DNA of 64,000 nt from NCBI RefSeq assembly GCF_002149015.1, contig NZ_NGFO01000004.1, positions 186,001 through 250,000 on the forward strand, read 5' to 3'. The notes under the pieces are model-generated. The model was not told the DNA's origin. It saw nothing but the letters and a program-made list of their open reading frames with translations, and did not search any database. This document shows, piece by piece, positions 17,673 through 25,939 of this stretch; within the stretch, counting starts at the first letter, position 1, and each line of letters begins with the position of its first letter. The position numbers and the translations under genes are program-made. Source of the stretch: Gordonia lacunae. GTDB taxonomy: Bacteria > Actinomycetota > Actinomycetes > Mycobacteriales > Mycobacteriaceae.

Positions 17673-17752
17673 ACAGGTGACCAAAGTCCCTGGTAATCAC
17701 GCGCGCTCTGGTCTCGGCGCCGCACGGACCGGTTCGGCGCCGGTCACCTGTC
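17673..17752. repeat. Long-range 11-bp inverted repeat with nested hairpin upstream of pckG
   Basis: GACAGGTGACC (17673-17683) and GGTCACCTGTC (17742-17752) are perfect reverse complements 58 bp apart, and the interval holds a GGCGCC-based hairpin. It lies at the end of the DUF-type gene (stop 17751-17753) and in the upstream region of pckG. It may be the operon terminator or a pckG control element. The remaining bases of 17539-17750 show no gene. Confidence 0.45.
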
Positions 17753-18149
17753 AGCCGATCCGTCCCGATCCGCCGGAGATCCACTCGCCGGTGTCCGGGT
17801 CGAGCACCGCGGAACGGAACTCGCCGTCCGCACCGATCTCGGTGATCTTGTCGACCTGCCCATCCCGATCGCTGTCCGTGTACACGGTAAACCCGTCGGG
17901 ACCGTTCCGGGTGAGGGAGTCGTTGATCCCGTCGTCGTCGGTGTCGACCTCGGCGGGCCCGAGGTCCCAGATCCGGCCGTCGTCGTGCATCCACAGATGA
18001 TCGTCGAGGTCGTCGGACACGGGTGACTCGTGCAGCGCGGCCACCGACTCGAACGACCGGGGGTCGGCGGCGGCGCCCACCTCGTCGAACAGGGCGGACT
18101 CGCCCGGACGATCCGGTTCCGGGGTGTCGTCGGAGAACATCGGGTCCAT
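17751..18149 (-). CDS. Small acidic protein with two DxDxDG calcium-binding-like repeats
   Basis: 132 residues, strongly acidic, no membrane segment or signal peptide. The middle part (53-132) reads as a small beta-rich domain with two calcium-loop-like repeats, DTDDDGIND (~69-77) and DSDRDGQVD (~92-100), each followed by a short strand, then ITEIGADGEFRSAVLDPDTGEW. This DxDxDGxxD pattern occurs in type-III thrombospondin and dockerin loops and in actinobacterial DUF6802-like proteins (recalled, uncertain). It is the third gene of an operon; the start is 5 bp after the stop of the P-loop/TM gene. Function unknown. Confidence 0.75.
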   Translation of the reverse strand: MDPMFSDDTPEPDRPGESALFDEVGAAADPRSFESVAALHESPVSDDLDDHLWMHDDGRIWDLGPAEVDTDDDGINDSLTRNGPDGFTVYTDSDRDGQVDKITEIGADGEFRSAVLDPDTGEWISGGSGRIG

Positions 18150-18154
18150 CGGGA

Positions 18155-19696
18155 TCACTGCTTTCCGTCGTCGTGGCCGGCTCGGGCGGCCGCGGCCGAT
18201 CCGTCCGGTCGTCGGTGGTCTCGGTACTCCGCGGGGTCGCCGGACTCTCGTCCCGGATCGTCGCCTCGGGCAGACGACGCCCACAGCCGTTCGGAGTGCG
18301 CGGCGAGGTCGCGCCGAACGGACTCGGCGCGCTCGCGCCGGACCCGGGCATCGCGGACCTCGACCCCGCTGCGCAGCCGCCGGATCTCGTCGTCGAGCCG
18401 CGTGATCTCCGTCGACACCTCCCGGCTGCGGCGTTCGTGAGCGCGGGCGATCTGCCCGGCGATCCGGGTCTCGGCCGCGGTGACGCGCAGGGCCAGCTGA
18501 TGATCGAGTGCCGTCCGCGCCTCGGCGAGGAGCTCGGCGGTCCGCGCCACCCGCTCGGAACGAGTCACCGCGGTCCGCCGGACACGGATCACCCACGCCG
18601 CGACCGCCACCCCCAGGAGCAGGGCGAGCGGCATGCTGATCCACTGCAGCGTCTGGACCGACGCCATCGGGGCGACGACGAGGCGTCCGACGCCGAGACC
18701 GGTCGACGCGCCGATGACGACGAGCAGCGCGTCTTCGGCGCCCGCGCGCCGCGCCCGGTTGCTTGGCCGCTCGGTGTCGAGGTCCACCGCGGGCCAGGGG
18801 TCGTCCTGGGTCGGCTCGGCGTCCAGACCGACCAGGGCGGTCGCCCGCACGGCGTCGACTCGCTCGTCGGCACGGCATCGGATGCGGTCGGCGAGGTCGG
18901 CCCACCCGGTCCGGACCCAGGTCCCGTACTCCCTGTCGGCGACCGGAGCACGGTCGGCGGCGGTGGCCGCCAGGTCCCGCACGGCGGCATGCAGTTCCGC
19001 CGACGACTGGGACCGGACCCGGGACAGCCCCGCCCGGACGGCCGCCAACCGGTCGGTCCGCCCCCGGTCGCGGGTGGCGAGCAGACGACGACGGAAGGCG
19101 AGGAGTTCCTCGGCGTCGGTCCGGGCGGCGGCCTCGTCGGCGGCGTCGGCCCGGGCGGACCGGAGTAGATGCTCGACCGCGCCGCCACCCGCCCCGAGGC
19201 GCGCGCGTTCGTCGCGGAGCGCATCCGGCGCGCCGGTCGCCTCGCGCAGCCACTCCACGAGGGCCTCGACGCCCGACTCGTCCACCGCACCTCCGAGGGC
19301 CGCCACCGCGGACACCCCGAAGAGCGGCAGCGTCGCGAACGGATCGAGCGCGGATCGGTGTGCACGCACGGTCCGCGGCCACTCCCAGAACGCATCGATC
19401 TTGGTGCACACGACGGCGACCGTGCCGACCTGCGCGCGCATCCGCTCGACGAGCAGCCGTTCCTCGTCGCCGACCGAGGACGACGGATCCACGACGACGA
19501 CGGCCGCACCCGCCGGTGCGCTCCCCGGGGTGCGCGCGACGATGTCGAGATCCGGGGCGAGCACGCGGCAGGCCTCGACCAGCGTGCGCACCCCCACCCC
19601 GTCGGTGCCGACGACCAGGACGCCGGAGCCGGTGCTGACGCGGTCGGCGTTGAACCCGGTCAGCTCGCGTGCGGCGTCGAGTGCGGTGTCGGTCAT
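18155..19696 (-). CDS. P-loop GTPase-like membrane protein with degenerate Walker A (Rv0210 type)
   Basis: 513 residues. At ~24-101 is a GTPase-like start: VLVVGTDGVGVRTLVEA (a P-loop with Arg where Lys is expected), AAVVVVDPSSS as a G3-like strand, and VAVVCTKIDAFWEW with a TKxD G4 motif. A helical region follows, then two hydrophobic segments (~330-395), then a coiled-coil-like Arg/Glu-rich tail (~400-495). The layout resembles dynamin-like/IniA-type proteins, with the membrane pair in the middle. Length, partner and position next to pckG match M. tuberculosis Rv0210. The start at 19696 overlaps the upstream gene by 4 bp (ATGA). Function unknown; membrane or envelope remodelling is speculation. 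Confidence 0.75.
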   Translation of the reverse strand: MTDTALDAARELTGFNADRVSTGSGVLVVGTDGVGVRTLVEACRVLAPDLDIVARTPGSAPAGAAVVVVDPSSSVGDEERLLVERMRAQVGTVAVVCTKIDAFWEWPRTVRAHRSALDPFATLPLFGVSAVAALGGAVDESGVEALVEWLREATGAPDALRDERARLGAGGGAVEHLLRSARADAADEAAARTDAEELLAFRRRLLATRDRGRTDRLAAVRAGLSRVRSQSSAELHAAVRDLAATAADRAPVADREYGTWVRTGWADLADRIRCRADERVDAVRATALVGLDAEPTQDDPWPAVDLDTERPSNRARRAGAEDALLVVIGASTGLGVGRLVVAPMASVQTLQWISMPLALLLGVAVAAWVIRVRRTAVTRSERVARTAELLAEARTALDHQLALRVTAAETRIAGQIARAHERRSREVSTEITRLDDEIRRLRSGVEVRDARVRRERAESVRRDLAAHSERLWASSARGDDPGRESGDPAEYRDHRRPDGSAAAARAGHDDGKQ

Positions 19697-20607
19697 GTGG
19701 CGGCACCCGCTTCCGCGAGGAGTCGCTCGGCCCCGGCGCGGTCGAGGCCGGCCGCGGCCGCCTCCTCCAGCCGGCCGCGCAACTCGACCTCGCGCCAATA
19801 CCGGATGCGGGCGACCCGCTCCCCGATCGGTCCCGCGAGCTCGGGTACCCCGGAGGCGTTCTGCAGCGCCCGGCTCAGGTCCTTCGCGGTCGCGGCGACG
19901 GGCGCGCCGGATTCGATGAGGGCGAGCGCGGTGTCGATGCCGTAGGCGTCGATCCGGCGGAGCAGTCCCTGCCGGAGACGGCGCTCGTCGGAACCCGGGC
20001 GTCCGACGAGGAACCGGCCCGCCATGGACGGCATCCCGGCACCGGCGGCCGCCAGGGTCGTCAGCGCCGCGAACTCATCCGCGTCGAGGTCGGCGCAGGC
20101 CAGCAGCTGCGAGACCGGGTACACCGGCGCGCCGAGGCGCGTGGCGCACGTCGACGCGACCGCGACGGCGGAATCCCAGTCGCCGTGGGTGTCGGCCTTG
20201 CCGAGCACCGCCAGGACGCGATCGGACGGGAGCGAGGAGAACAGTTCGTGGTCGGCGCGCCTGGGCAGTCCGGCCAGGACCAGGACCCACAGATCGGCGT
20301 CGGCGGCATCCTGCGCGTCCTCACCGGGTCCGATCACGCTGAGCGACAGTCGTTCTCGAAGCGCACGGGCCAAGGTGTCGCGCCCGGTCCCGGGCCGGCC
20401 GACCACCTGGACGTGCAACGGACGGAGGAACCGGCGTCCTGCGGTGGTCAGCACCGGCACCAGCGGCGACGCCGGGTCGACGAGGTCGGCGAGGCGACCC
20501 TGCTCGGCGGCGAGCGACAACTCGCTCCCGGCGGGCACAGCGCGCCGGCCGCCGTTCACCGGTGCCCCCACCGCAGCCTCCTCGTCATCGGTCCCCCTGC
20601 GAATCAC
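19693..20607 (-). CDS. P-loop NTPase-like protein with degenerate Walker A (Rv0209 type)
   Basis: 304 residues starting at GTG. The core begins LHVQVVGRPGTGRDTLARAL (65-84), a P-loop in which Arg replaces the catalytic Lys, then DLWVLVLAGLPRRADHELF and VLAVLGKADTHGDW (GKAD in place of NKxD, 136-139). The C-terminal half is helical. No membrane segment. It is coupled by ATGA to the second P-loop/TM protein, so the two are probably made in equal amounts and act together. The pair matches Rv0209/Rv0210 in order and flanks (trmB on one side, pckG on the other). It is divergent from trmB over 199 bp. Confidence 0.75.
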   Translation of the reverse strand: MIRRGTDDEEAAVGAPVNGGRRAVPAGSELSLAAEQGRLADLVDPASPLVPVLTTAGRRFLRPLHVQVVGRPGTGRDTLARALRERLSLSVIGPGEDAQDAADADLWVLVLAGLPRRADHELFSSLPSDRVLAVLGKADTHGDWDSAVAVASTCATRLGAPVYPVSQLLACADLDADEFAALTTLAAAGAGMPSMAGRFLVGRPGSDERRLRQGLLRRIDAYGIDTALALIESGAPVAATAKDLSRALQNASGVPELAGPIGERVARIRYWREVELRGRLEEAAAAGLDRAGAERLLAEAGAAT

Positions 20608-20806
20608 GCGCCCGTCCGCGTGCGGCGACGACCCCCGGCCATCAATGCACGTGAACCGCGGCAGGGCCGAGACTAATCGGGATCCGCGCGAACGGCGGAG
20701 CTACCTCCACATCCCCGCCGGAGGCGGGATCCGGTCCACGTCCGAGCCACTCCGGCCACCCCGGACCGCGGCGGCGATCCGCCCGCGACTTCGTCGAGAC
20801 GGCTCG

Positions 20807-21598
20807 ATGCGCAACCATGGACGCGTGAACAACAGCCCCGACAGGTCCCGGTTGTACCCCCGCGTCACGAGCTTCCGCTTCCGCCGCGGCACCTTGACGA
20901 CCGGTCAGCAGCGCAACTGGGAGACGCTGTGGCCGGTTCTGGGCCGCGACCTCGAGATCGGGCCGGAGCGGGTGCCCGAACCCCAACTCGACCTCACCGA
21001 CCTGTTCGGGCGCGACGCCCCGAAGGTCCTCGAGATCGGCAGCGGCACCGGAATCTCCACCGCGGCGATGGCCGAGGCGGAGCCCGACGTCGATGTCCTG
21101 GCCGTCGAGGTCTACAAGCCGGGCCTGGCCCAGCTCCTCGGGCTCGTCGACCGCAACGGGCTCACCAACGTGCGCCTGATCCGCGGCGACGCCGCCATCG
21201 TCCTCACCGAACTCATCCCGTCGTCGAGCCTCACCGGTGTCCGGCTGTTCTTTCCCGATCCGTGGCCCAAATCGCGGCACCACAAGCGGCGGTTCGTCCA
21301 GACCGGCACACTGGAGCTGATCGCCGACCGTCTCATCCCGGGCGGAGTGCTGCACATCGCGACCGATCACGCGGGTTACGCCGAGTGGATCGCGGAGGCG
21401 CTCGCCACCCAGGACGCCGATCGCCCGCACGTCGTCCAGCTGACCCGCGAGTCACCGATCCTGCTGGAACGGCCGACGACGAAGTTCGAGGGACGCGCCG
21501 AGCGCGACGGCCGCTACGTCAGCGAGTTCGTGTACACGCGGCCCATCCCGCCGGTCACCTCGACCGGCGACACCCCGACGGGAGCCCGCCATGAGTGA
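20807..21598 (+). CDS. trmB: tRNA (guanine-N7-)-methyltransferase TrmB
   Basis: 263 residues. It methylates G46 of the tRNA variable loop with SAM. Motifs are RGTLTTGQQRNWE at the N-terminus, VLEIGSGTGISTAAMAE (SAM motif I), LAVEVYKPGLAQLL, the family-specific LFFPDPWPKSRHHKRRF, and the C-terminal TKFEGRAERDGRYVSEFVYTR. An alternative start is the GTG at 20825 (MNNSPDRS); neither has a clear ribosome-binding site. The gene overlaps the NYN gene by 8 bp (ATGAGTGA), a tight coupling also recalled for Rv0208c-Rv0207c, with mmpL3 next. Confidence 0.95.
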   Translation: MRNHGRVNNSPDRSRLYPRVTSFRFRRGTLTTGQQRNWETLWPVLGRDLEIGPERVPEPQLDLTDLFGRDAPKVLEIGSGTGISTAAMAEAEPDVDVLAVEVYKPGLAQLLGLVDRNGLTNVRLIRGDAAIVLTELIPSSSLTGVRLFFPDPWPKSRHHKRRFVQTGTLELIADRLIPGGVLHIATDHAGYAEWIAEALATQDADRPHVVQLTRESPILLERPTTKFEGRAERDGRYVSEFVYTRPIPPVTSTGDTPTGARHE

Positions 21599-22262
21599 CC
21601 ACAGCCCGACCGGCTTCGCCGACACCATTGCCGGCCAGACCGGGACGCGCCGCATGCTGCTGGTGTGGGACGCGCCCAACATGGACATGGGTCTCGGCGC
21701 CCTGCTCGGCGGGCGGCCGACCGCCGCGCACCGCCCCCGATTCGACGCTCTCGGCCGGTGGTTGCTGCAACGGACCGCAGATGTGTCCGCTCTCACCGAC
21801 GGCGGCGGCGCGGTCGAACCCGAGGCCACCGTTTTCACCAACATCGCCCCTGGTAGCGCCGACGTCGTGCGACCGTGGGTCGACGCGCTCCGAAATGTCG
21901 GTTTCGCCGTCTTCGCCAAGCCGAAGCTGTCCGACGACAGCGACGTCGACTCCGACATGCTCGACCACATCGAGCTTCGCAGGCACACTGTGGGACTAGC
22001 CGGCGTGATCGTGGCGTCCGCCGACGGCCAGGCATTCCGCGAACCACTGCTCGACGTGGTCGGCGACGGCGTGCCCGTCACCGTCATCGGATTCCGTGAG
22101 CACGCCAGCTGGGCACTGAGCACCGAAGAGCTGGAGTTCATCGATCTCGAGGACATCCCCGGTGTGTTCCGCGAGCCGCTGCCGCGCATCGGCCTGGACT
22201 CCCTGCCCGACGAGGGTGCGTGGCTCACACCCTTCCGCCCGCTCAGCGCGCTGCTGCGCTGA
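21591..22262 (+). CDS. NYN-domain (PIN-like) putative ribonuclease (Rv0207c type)
   Basis: 223 residues. RMLLVWDAPNMDMGLGALL (21-39) carries the first NYN acidic residues (WDAPN), and KPKLSDDSDVDSDMLDHIELRRH carries the cluster of Asp expected to bind Mg2+. GVIVASADGQAFREPL and VTVIGFREHASWAL complete the Rossmannoid core. NYN domains are usually RNases. The fixed neighbourhood trmB-NYN-mmpL3 suggests co-transcription with tRNA modification, so an RNA-processing role is the best guess. The start overlaps the trmB stop by 8 bp. The 223 bp to mmpL3 carry an inverted repeat. Confidence 0.85.
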   Translation: MSDHSPTGFADTIAGQTGTRRMLLVWDAPNMDMGLGALLGGRPTAAHRPRFDALGRWLLQRTADVSALTDGGGAVEPEATVFTNIAPGSADVVRPWVDALRNVGFAVFAKPKLSDDSDVDSDMLDHIELRRHTVGLAGVIVASADGQAFREPLLDVVGDGVPVTVIGFREHASWALSTEELEFIDLEDIPGVFREPLPRIGLDSLPDEGAWLTPFRPLSALLR

Positions 22263-22383
22263 CCTGCGACGTCGTGGTTCGCGGGTGTCGTCGGACGGCT
22301 GTCGGCGACCCCTGGTCCGGCGCCGGTGCGGGGACGCCCGCGGGTGATCCGAGGCCCACGCCTCAGGGATCACTCAGGCAACA

Positions 22384-22411
22384 CTGTCAGGATCTTTCGG
22401 GAAACTGACAG
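22384..22411. repeat. Inverted repeat CTGTCAG...CTGACAG upstream of mmpL3
   Basis: 7-bp perfect arms at 22384-22390 and 22405-22411 with a 14-nt spacer lie 75-102 bp before the mmpL3 start. The right arm runs into TGACAGAATCG (22406-22416), a string also found (minus strand) at the MmpS-like promoter. It could be an operator or a transcript hairpin. Nothing else is visible in 22263-22485 except an AAAGGA ribosome-binding site. Confidence 0.45.
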
Positions 22412-22485
22412 AATCGCCACCGGCGCTCCGCAACGGCGGGGGACCAGAGTGCCCGACTCGTCGTCGTACACGAAAGGACATCAGC

Positions 22486-25400
22486 GTGTTCCGGTTCATC
22501 GGCACATTCGTCTATCGAATGCGCTTCCTCGTCATCGCGGTGATGATCGCGATGATGGCCGGACTCGGACTGTACGGTCTCGATCTCGGCAAGCACCTCA
22601 GCCAGAGCGGCTGGTTCGACCCGACCTCGGAGTCCGACACCGGCGCGCGGTACGCCGACCAGGCACTGGGGCGCGATCACACCTCCGACGTCATCCTGAT
22701 GATCACGCCGCCCGAGGGCACCCGCGTCGACGACAAGGCCTTCGGGGCCAAGGTGGAGACGTTCGTCGAGGATCTGATCGCGACCCATCCCGACATCGTC
22801 GGGCGCGCCGATCCCGGCCTGTACGACCCGTTCCTCGTCCAGCCCGCCCAGAGCACGCTGCAGGACCGGTTGTTCACCGAGGACGGCAGACACGCCTTCA
22901 TCAGCATCGGCGTCGCCGGCAACGACGACACGACGGTCCTCAACAACTACAAGACCATCGAACCGTTCTTCGAGGACATACCCGAACGCTTCGATCTTCC
23001 CGGTACGACCTTCGAGCTCGCCGGTCTGCAACCGGTCGCCGGTTCCATGGCCGAGGGCATGGACAAGGACATCCACCGGGCCGAGGTGCTGGCGCTGCCG
23101 CTGGTGGCGATCATGCTCTTCTTCGTGTTCGGCGGCGTCGTCGCCGCCTGTCTGCCCGTCCTCATCGGTGGTCTGACGATCGCCGGCTCGCTGGGCATCA
23201 TGAAGATCCTGGCGCTCACCACCGAGCTGAACATCTTCGCGCAATCGGTGGTCACGCTGATCGGTCTCGGCATCGCGATCGACTACGGCCTGTTCATCGT
23301 GTCGCGTTTCCGCGAGGAACTCGGTGAGGGGTATTCGACGAAGGCCGCGGTCCGAAGAACCGTGATGACCGCCGGCCAGACGGTGGTCTTCTCCGCGACG
23401 ATCATCGTCGCCGCCCTGGCGTGTCTGCTGATCATGCCGCAGGGCTTCCTGAAGTCCGTCGCCTACGGCGCGATCGCGTCGGTGTCGCTCGCCGCGATCC
23501 TGTCGATCACGGTCCTCCCGGCGATCCTGGGCATCCTCGGACCCCGCGTGAACATGCTGTCGATCAGCACGATCATGAAGTACACCGCGGTGCCGCTGGC
23601 GCGCCGCTTCTCCGGCGAGGAGCGTGCCGCGGCGATCGAGAGCCGGTTCAGCGGCCGCATGAAGACCAGCCAGGAGGTCGAGAACGGTTTCTGGGGACGC
23701 CTCGCGACCTGGGTGATGAAGCACCCGGTCCGGACCGCCGTCCCGACCGTTCTCCTGTTGCTCGCGCTCATCATCCCGTTCGGCAGCATCCAGTTCGGCG
23801 GCATCAGCGAGAAGTTCCTGCCGCCGGACAATCCCAACCGCGTCGCGCAGGAGAAGTTCGACGAGTACTTCCCGAGCGAGCGAACCGAGGCCATCAAACT
23901 CGTCATCATCTACGACGAGTCGAGCCAGGCCGACCAGAACAAGCTCGACGCGATCGCCAAGCGCGCCGACGAGGTGCCCGGCTTCACCAACAAGTTCAGC
24001 GACGCCGACAAGTCCGACTTCGGCTCCTTCGACGCCGAGCGGTACCCGAACGTGGGCGTCTATCAGGTGTCGGCGGGTCTCCAGGACCGGAACACCGCAG
24101 CCCAGGCGATCGAGCAACTGCGCGCGATCGACACCGAGGGCCTCACGATGTACGTGGCCGGCACCCCGGCGTTGACGCAGGACTCGATCGACGCACTGAT
24201 GCAGCGGCTTCCACTGATGGCGGTCATGCTGGTCCTGATCACCGGCCTGCTGATGTTCCTGCAGTTCGGTTCGATCGTGCTGCCGATCAAGGCCGCGCTC
24301 ATGACGGCGCTGGGTCTCGGGGCCACGCTCGGCATCCTCACCTGGATCTTCGTCGACGGCCACGGCGCCGAGCTGGCCAACTTCACCCCCGGTCCGCTAT
24401 TCGCCGCCGTGCTGGTGCTCATCATCGCCATCGTCTTCGGACTCTCGACCGACTACGAGGTGTTCCTGCTCTCCCGAATGGTCGAGGCCAGACAGAAGGG
24501 CGCGAGCACGACCGAGGCGATCCGCAGCGGCACCGCGCACACCGGCGGCATCATCACCGCGGCCGCCGCAATCCTGGTCGTGGTCACCGGCGCGTTCAGC
24601 CTGTCCGAGATCGTGATGATGAAGTACATCGCGTTCGGCATGATCGCCGCGCTGATCCTCGATGCCACGGTGATCCGCATGCTGCTGGTGCCGTCGGTGA
24701 TGAAGCTGCTCGGCGACGACTGCTGGTGGGCGCCGCGATGGATGCGAGTCGTCCAGCGCAAGATCGGACTCGGCGAGACCGTGCTCGACGACGACGAGCC
24801 CGACGAACAACGCGATGCCGGTGCCGGCGCCCGTCCGATGAGCGCGGGCACCGTGGTGGCCGAGGCACCGACCTCCGTGATGGCCGCGGCCCGCAGGCAG
24901 CCGGTTCCGGCAGGCGCCGTCCCCGGCCGGGGTCGGGTACCGGCCGGCACCGGCCGGTCGGCCACACCGGCCCGGCCCGCTCCGGACCGTCCGCTCGGCA
25001 CCGCCCGCCCGGGCGCGCCGTCGGGCCAGACACCCGACCAGCGCACCGGCGCCGGACCGACACCGACTCCGCAGGGCGCCCCGGTGGGTCCGCCGCCGCC
25101 GACGACGACACGGCCGAACCCCGGGCCGACCCCGCCGCGCACCCCGCCGGCTCGTGTCGGACCGTCCCCCGCGTCCGCGGCGCCGAGTCCCGAACCGGCC
25201 GAACGTCGTCCGGCGACGCCGTATCGCCGCTCCGCGCTGTCGAAGAGCGATCGACCCGACACCGGCGGCTGGAGTCTGGGCGAGGGCGGAATCCGACTCG
25301 GTGACGCCGCGCCCCGATCGACGAACGGCGACCGTCCGACGGTCACTCCCCCGTCGGGCCCGTCACGGATGCCGGAGACCGGTGGGCGGCCGAACCCGAC

Positions 25401-25779
25401 CCCGAACCCGGGCCCGGCCCGCCCGAACCCGGAGCCGACCGGGCAGCGGTCGCCCCTCGGCCGCCGACCGGCCCTCGACGAGACCGGCCGTCGCCCGCTC
25501 GCGGCGTCGGTGAGTCCGGAGACCGCGACCCCCTCGTCGCGTGGGCGTCGCAGCAACGGTCCGTCGCCGATGGAGCGCGGCCTCAGCGCCGACGCCACCC
25601 CGGCTGCCGCCCCGCGACCCGACACCGGTCCCGCCTCGGGTGAACAGGAGCGCCCGGCGGACGAGTCGACGCGGCGCCGTCGCCCGCGCACGGACCGGCA
25701 CGCCCGGTCCGACGACACCGGCGACGACGGCCAGATCAGCGTCCAGGAACTGTTGAAGCGGAGTCGCTCGCAGAAGTGA
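22486..25779 (+). CDS. mmpL3: Trehalose monomycolate exporter MmpL3
   Basis: 1097 residues starting at GTG, with AAAGGA 6-11 nt upstream. It is an RND-type proton-driven flippase that moves trehalose monomycolate to the periplasm, essential in mycobacteria. TM1 is at ~12-32 and the first porter domain at ~35-200. TM2-6 include GLGIAIDYGLFIVSRFREE with the Asp-Tyr pair (D266/Y267). The second porter domain follows WVMKHPVR. TM8-12 include FGLSTDYEVFLLSRMVEAR with the second Asp-Tyr pair (D656/Y657). After ~775 comes a cytoplasmic tail of about 320 residues, rich in Pro, Arg and Thr. Downstream are 40 bp and then a perfect hairpin. Confidence 0.96.
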   Translation: MFRFIGTFVYRMRFLVIAVMIAMMAGLGLYGLDLGKHLSQSGWFDPTSESDTGARYADQALGRDHTSDVILMITPPEGTRVDDKAFGAKVETFVEDLIATHPDIVGRADPGLYDPFLVQPAQSTLQDRLFTEDGRHAFISIGVAGNDDTTVLNNYKTIEPFFEDIPERFDLPGTTFELAGLQPVAGSMAEGMDKDIHRAEVLALPLVAIMLFFVFGGVVAACLPVLIGGLTIAGSLGIMKILALTTELNIFAQSVVTLIGLGIAIDYGLFIVSRFREELGEGYSTKAAVRRTVMTAGQTVVFSATIIVAALACLLIMPQGFLKSVAYGAIASVSLAAILSITVLPAILGILGPRVNMLSISTIMKYTAVPLARRFSGEERAAAIESRFSGRMKTSQEVENGFWGRLATWVMKHPVRTAVPTVLLLLALIIPFGSIQFGGISEKFLPPDNPNRVAQEKFDEYFPSERTEAIKLVIIYDESSQADQNKLDAIAKRADEVPGFTNKFSDADKSDFGSFDAERYPNVGVYQVSAGLQDRNTAAQAIEQLRAIDTEGLTMYVAGTPALTQDSIDALMQRLPLMAVMLVLITGLLMFLQFGSIVLPIKAALMTALGLGATLGILTWIFVDGHGAELANFTPGPLFAAVLVLIIAIVFGLSTDYEVFLLSRMVEARQKGASTTEAIRSGTAHTGGIITAAAAILVVVTGAFSLSEIVMMKYIAFGMIAALILDATVIRMLLVPSVMKLLGDDCWWAPRWMRVVQRKIGLGETVLDDDEPDEQRDAGAGARPMSAGTVVAEAPTSVMAAARRQPVPAGAVPGRGRVPAGTGRSATPARPAPDRPLGTARPGAPSGQTPDQRTGAGPTPTPQGAPVGPPPPTTTRPNPGPTPPRTPPARVGPSPASAAPSPEPAERRPATPYRRSALSKSDRPDTGGWSLGEGGIRLGDAAPRSTNGDRPTVTPPSGPSRMPETGGRPNPTPNPGPARPNPEPTGQRSPLGRRPALDETGRRPLAASVSPETATPSSRGRRSNGPSPMERGLSADATPAAAPRPDTGPASGEQERPADESTRRRRPRTDRHARSDDTGDDGQISVQELLKRSRSQK

Positions 25780-25819
25780 CCGACCGGACCCCCGTTCGCG
25801 GCCACGGGTCTCGTGAGCC

Positions 25820-25844
25820 GATTGATCGCGGGGCGCGATCAATC
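25820..25844. repeat. Perfect inverted repeat, 11-bp arms around GGG
   Basis: Positions 25820-25830 and 25834-25844 are exact reverse complements (arm GATTGATCGCG). It lies 40 bp after mmpL3 and 95 bp before the MFS gene. It may be a terminator for mmpL3 or an operator for the MFS gene; no T-run follows. Confidence 0.6.
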
Positions 25845-25939
25845 CCGGATGGGCCGGCACTGGGCATTGCCCGGATGTGACCGACCGCACACCCCGCGCA
25901 GGATGTCTGCCAGCACACCAACGCTGGAGGGACAGCCGC

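Noticed and set aside
18150..19706. Long minus-strand frame running upstream from the small acidic protein
   Set aside because: Only its last 132 codons look like protein; the rest is Arg/Gly-rich shadow of the P-loop/TM gene in another frame.
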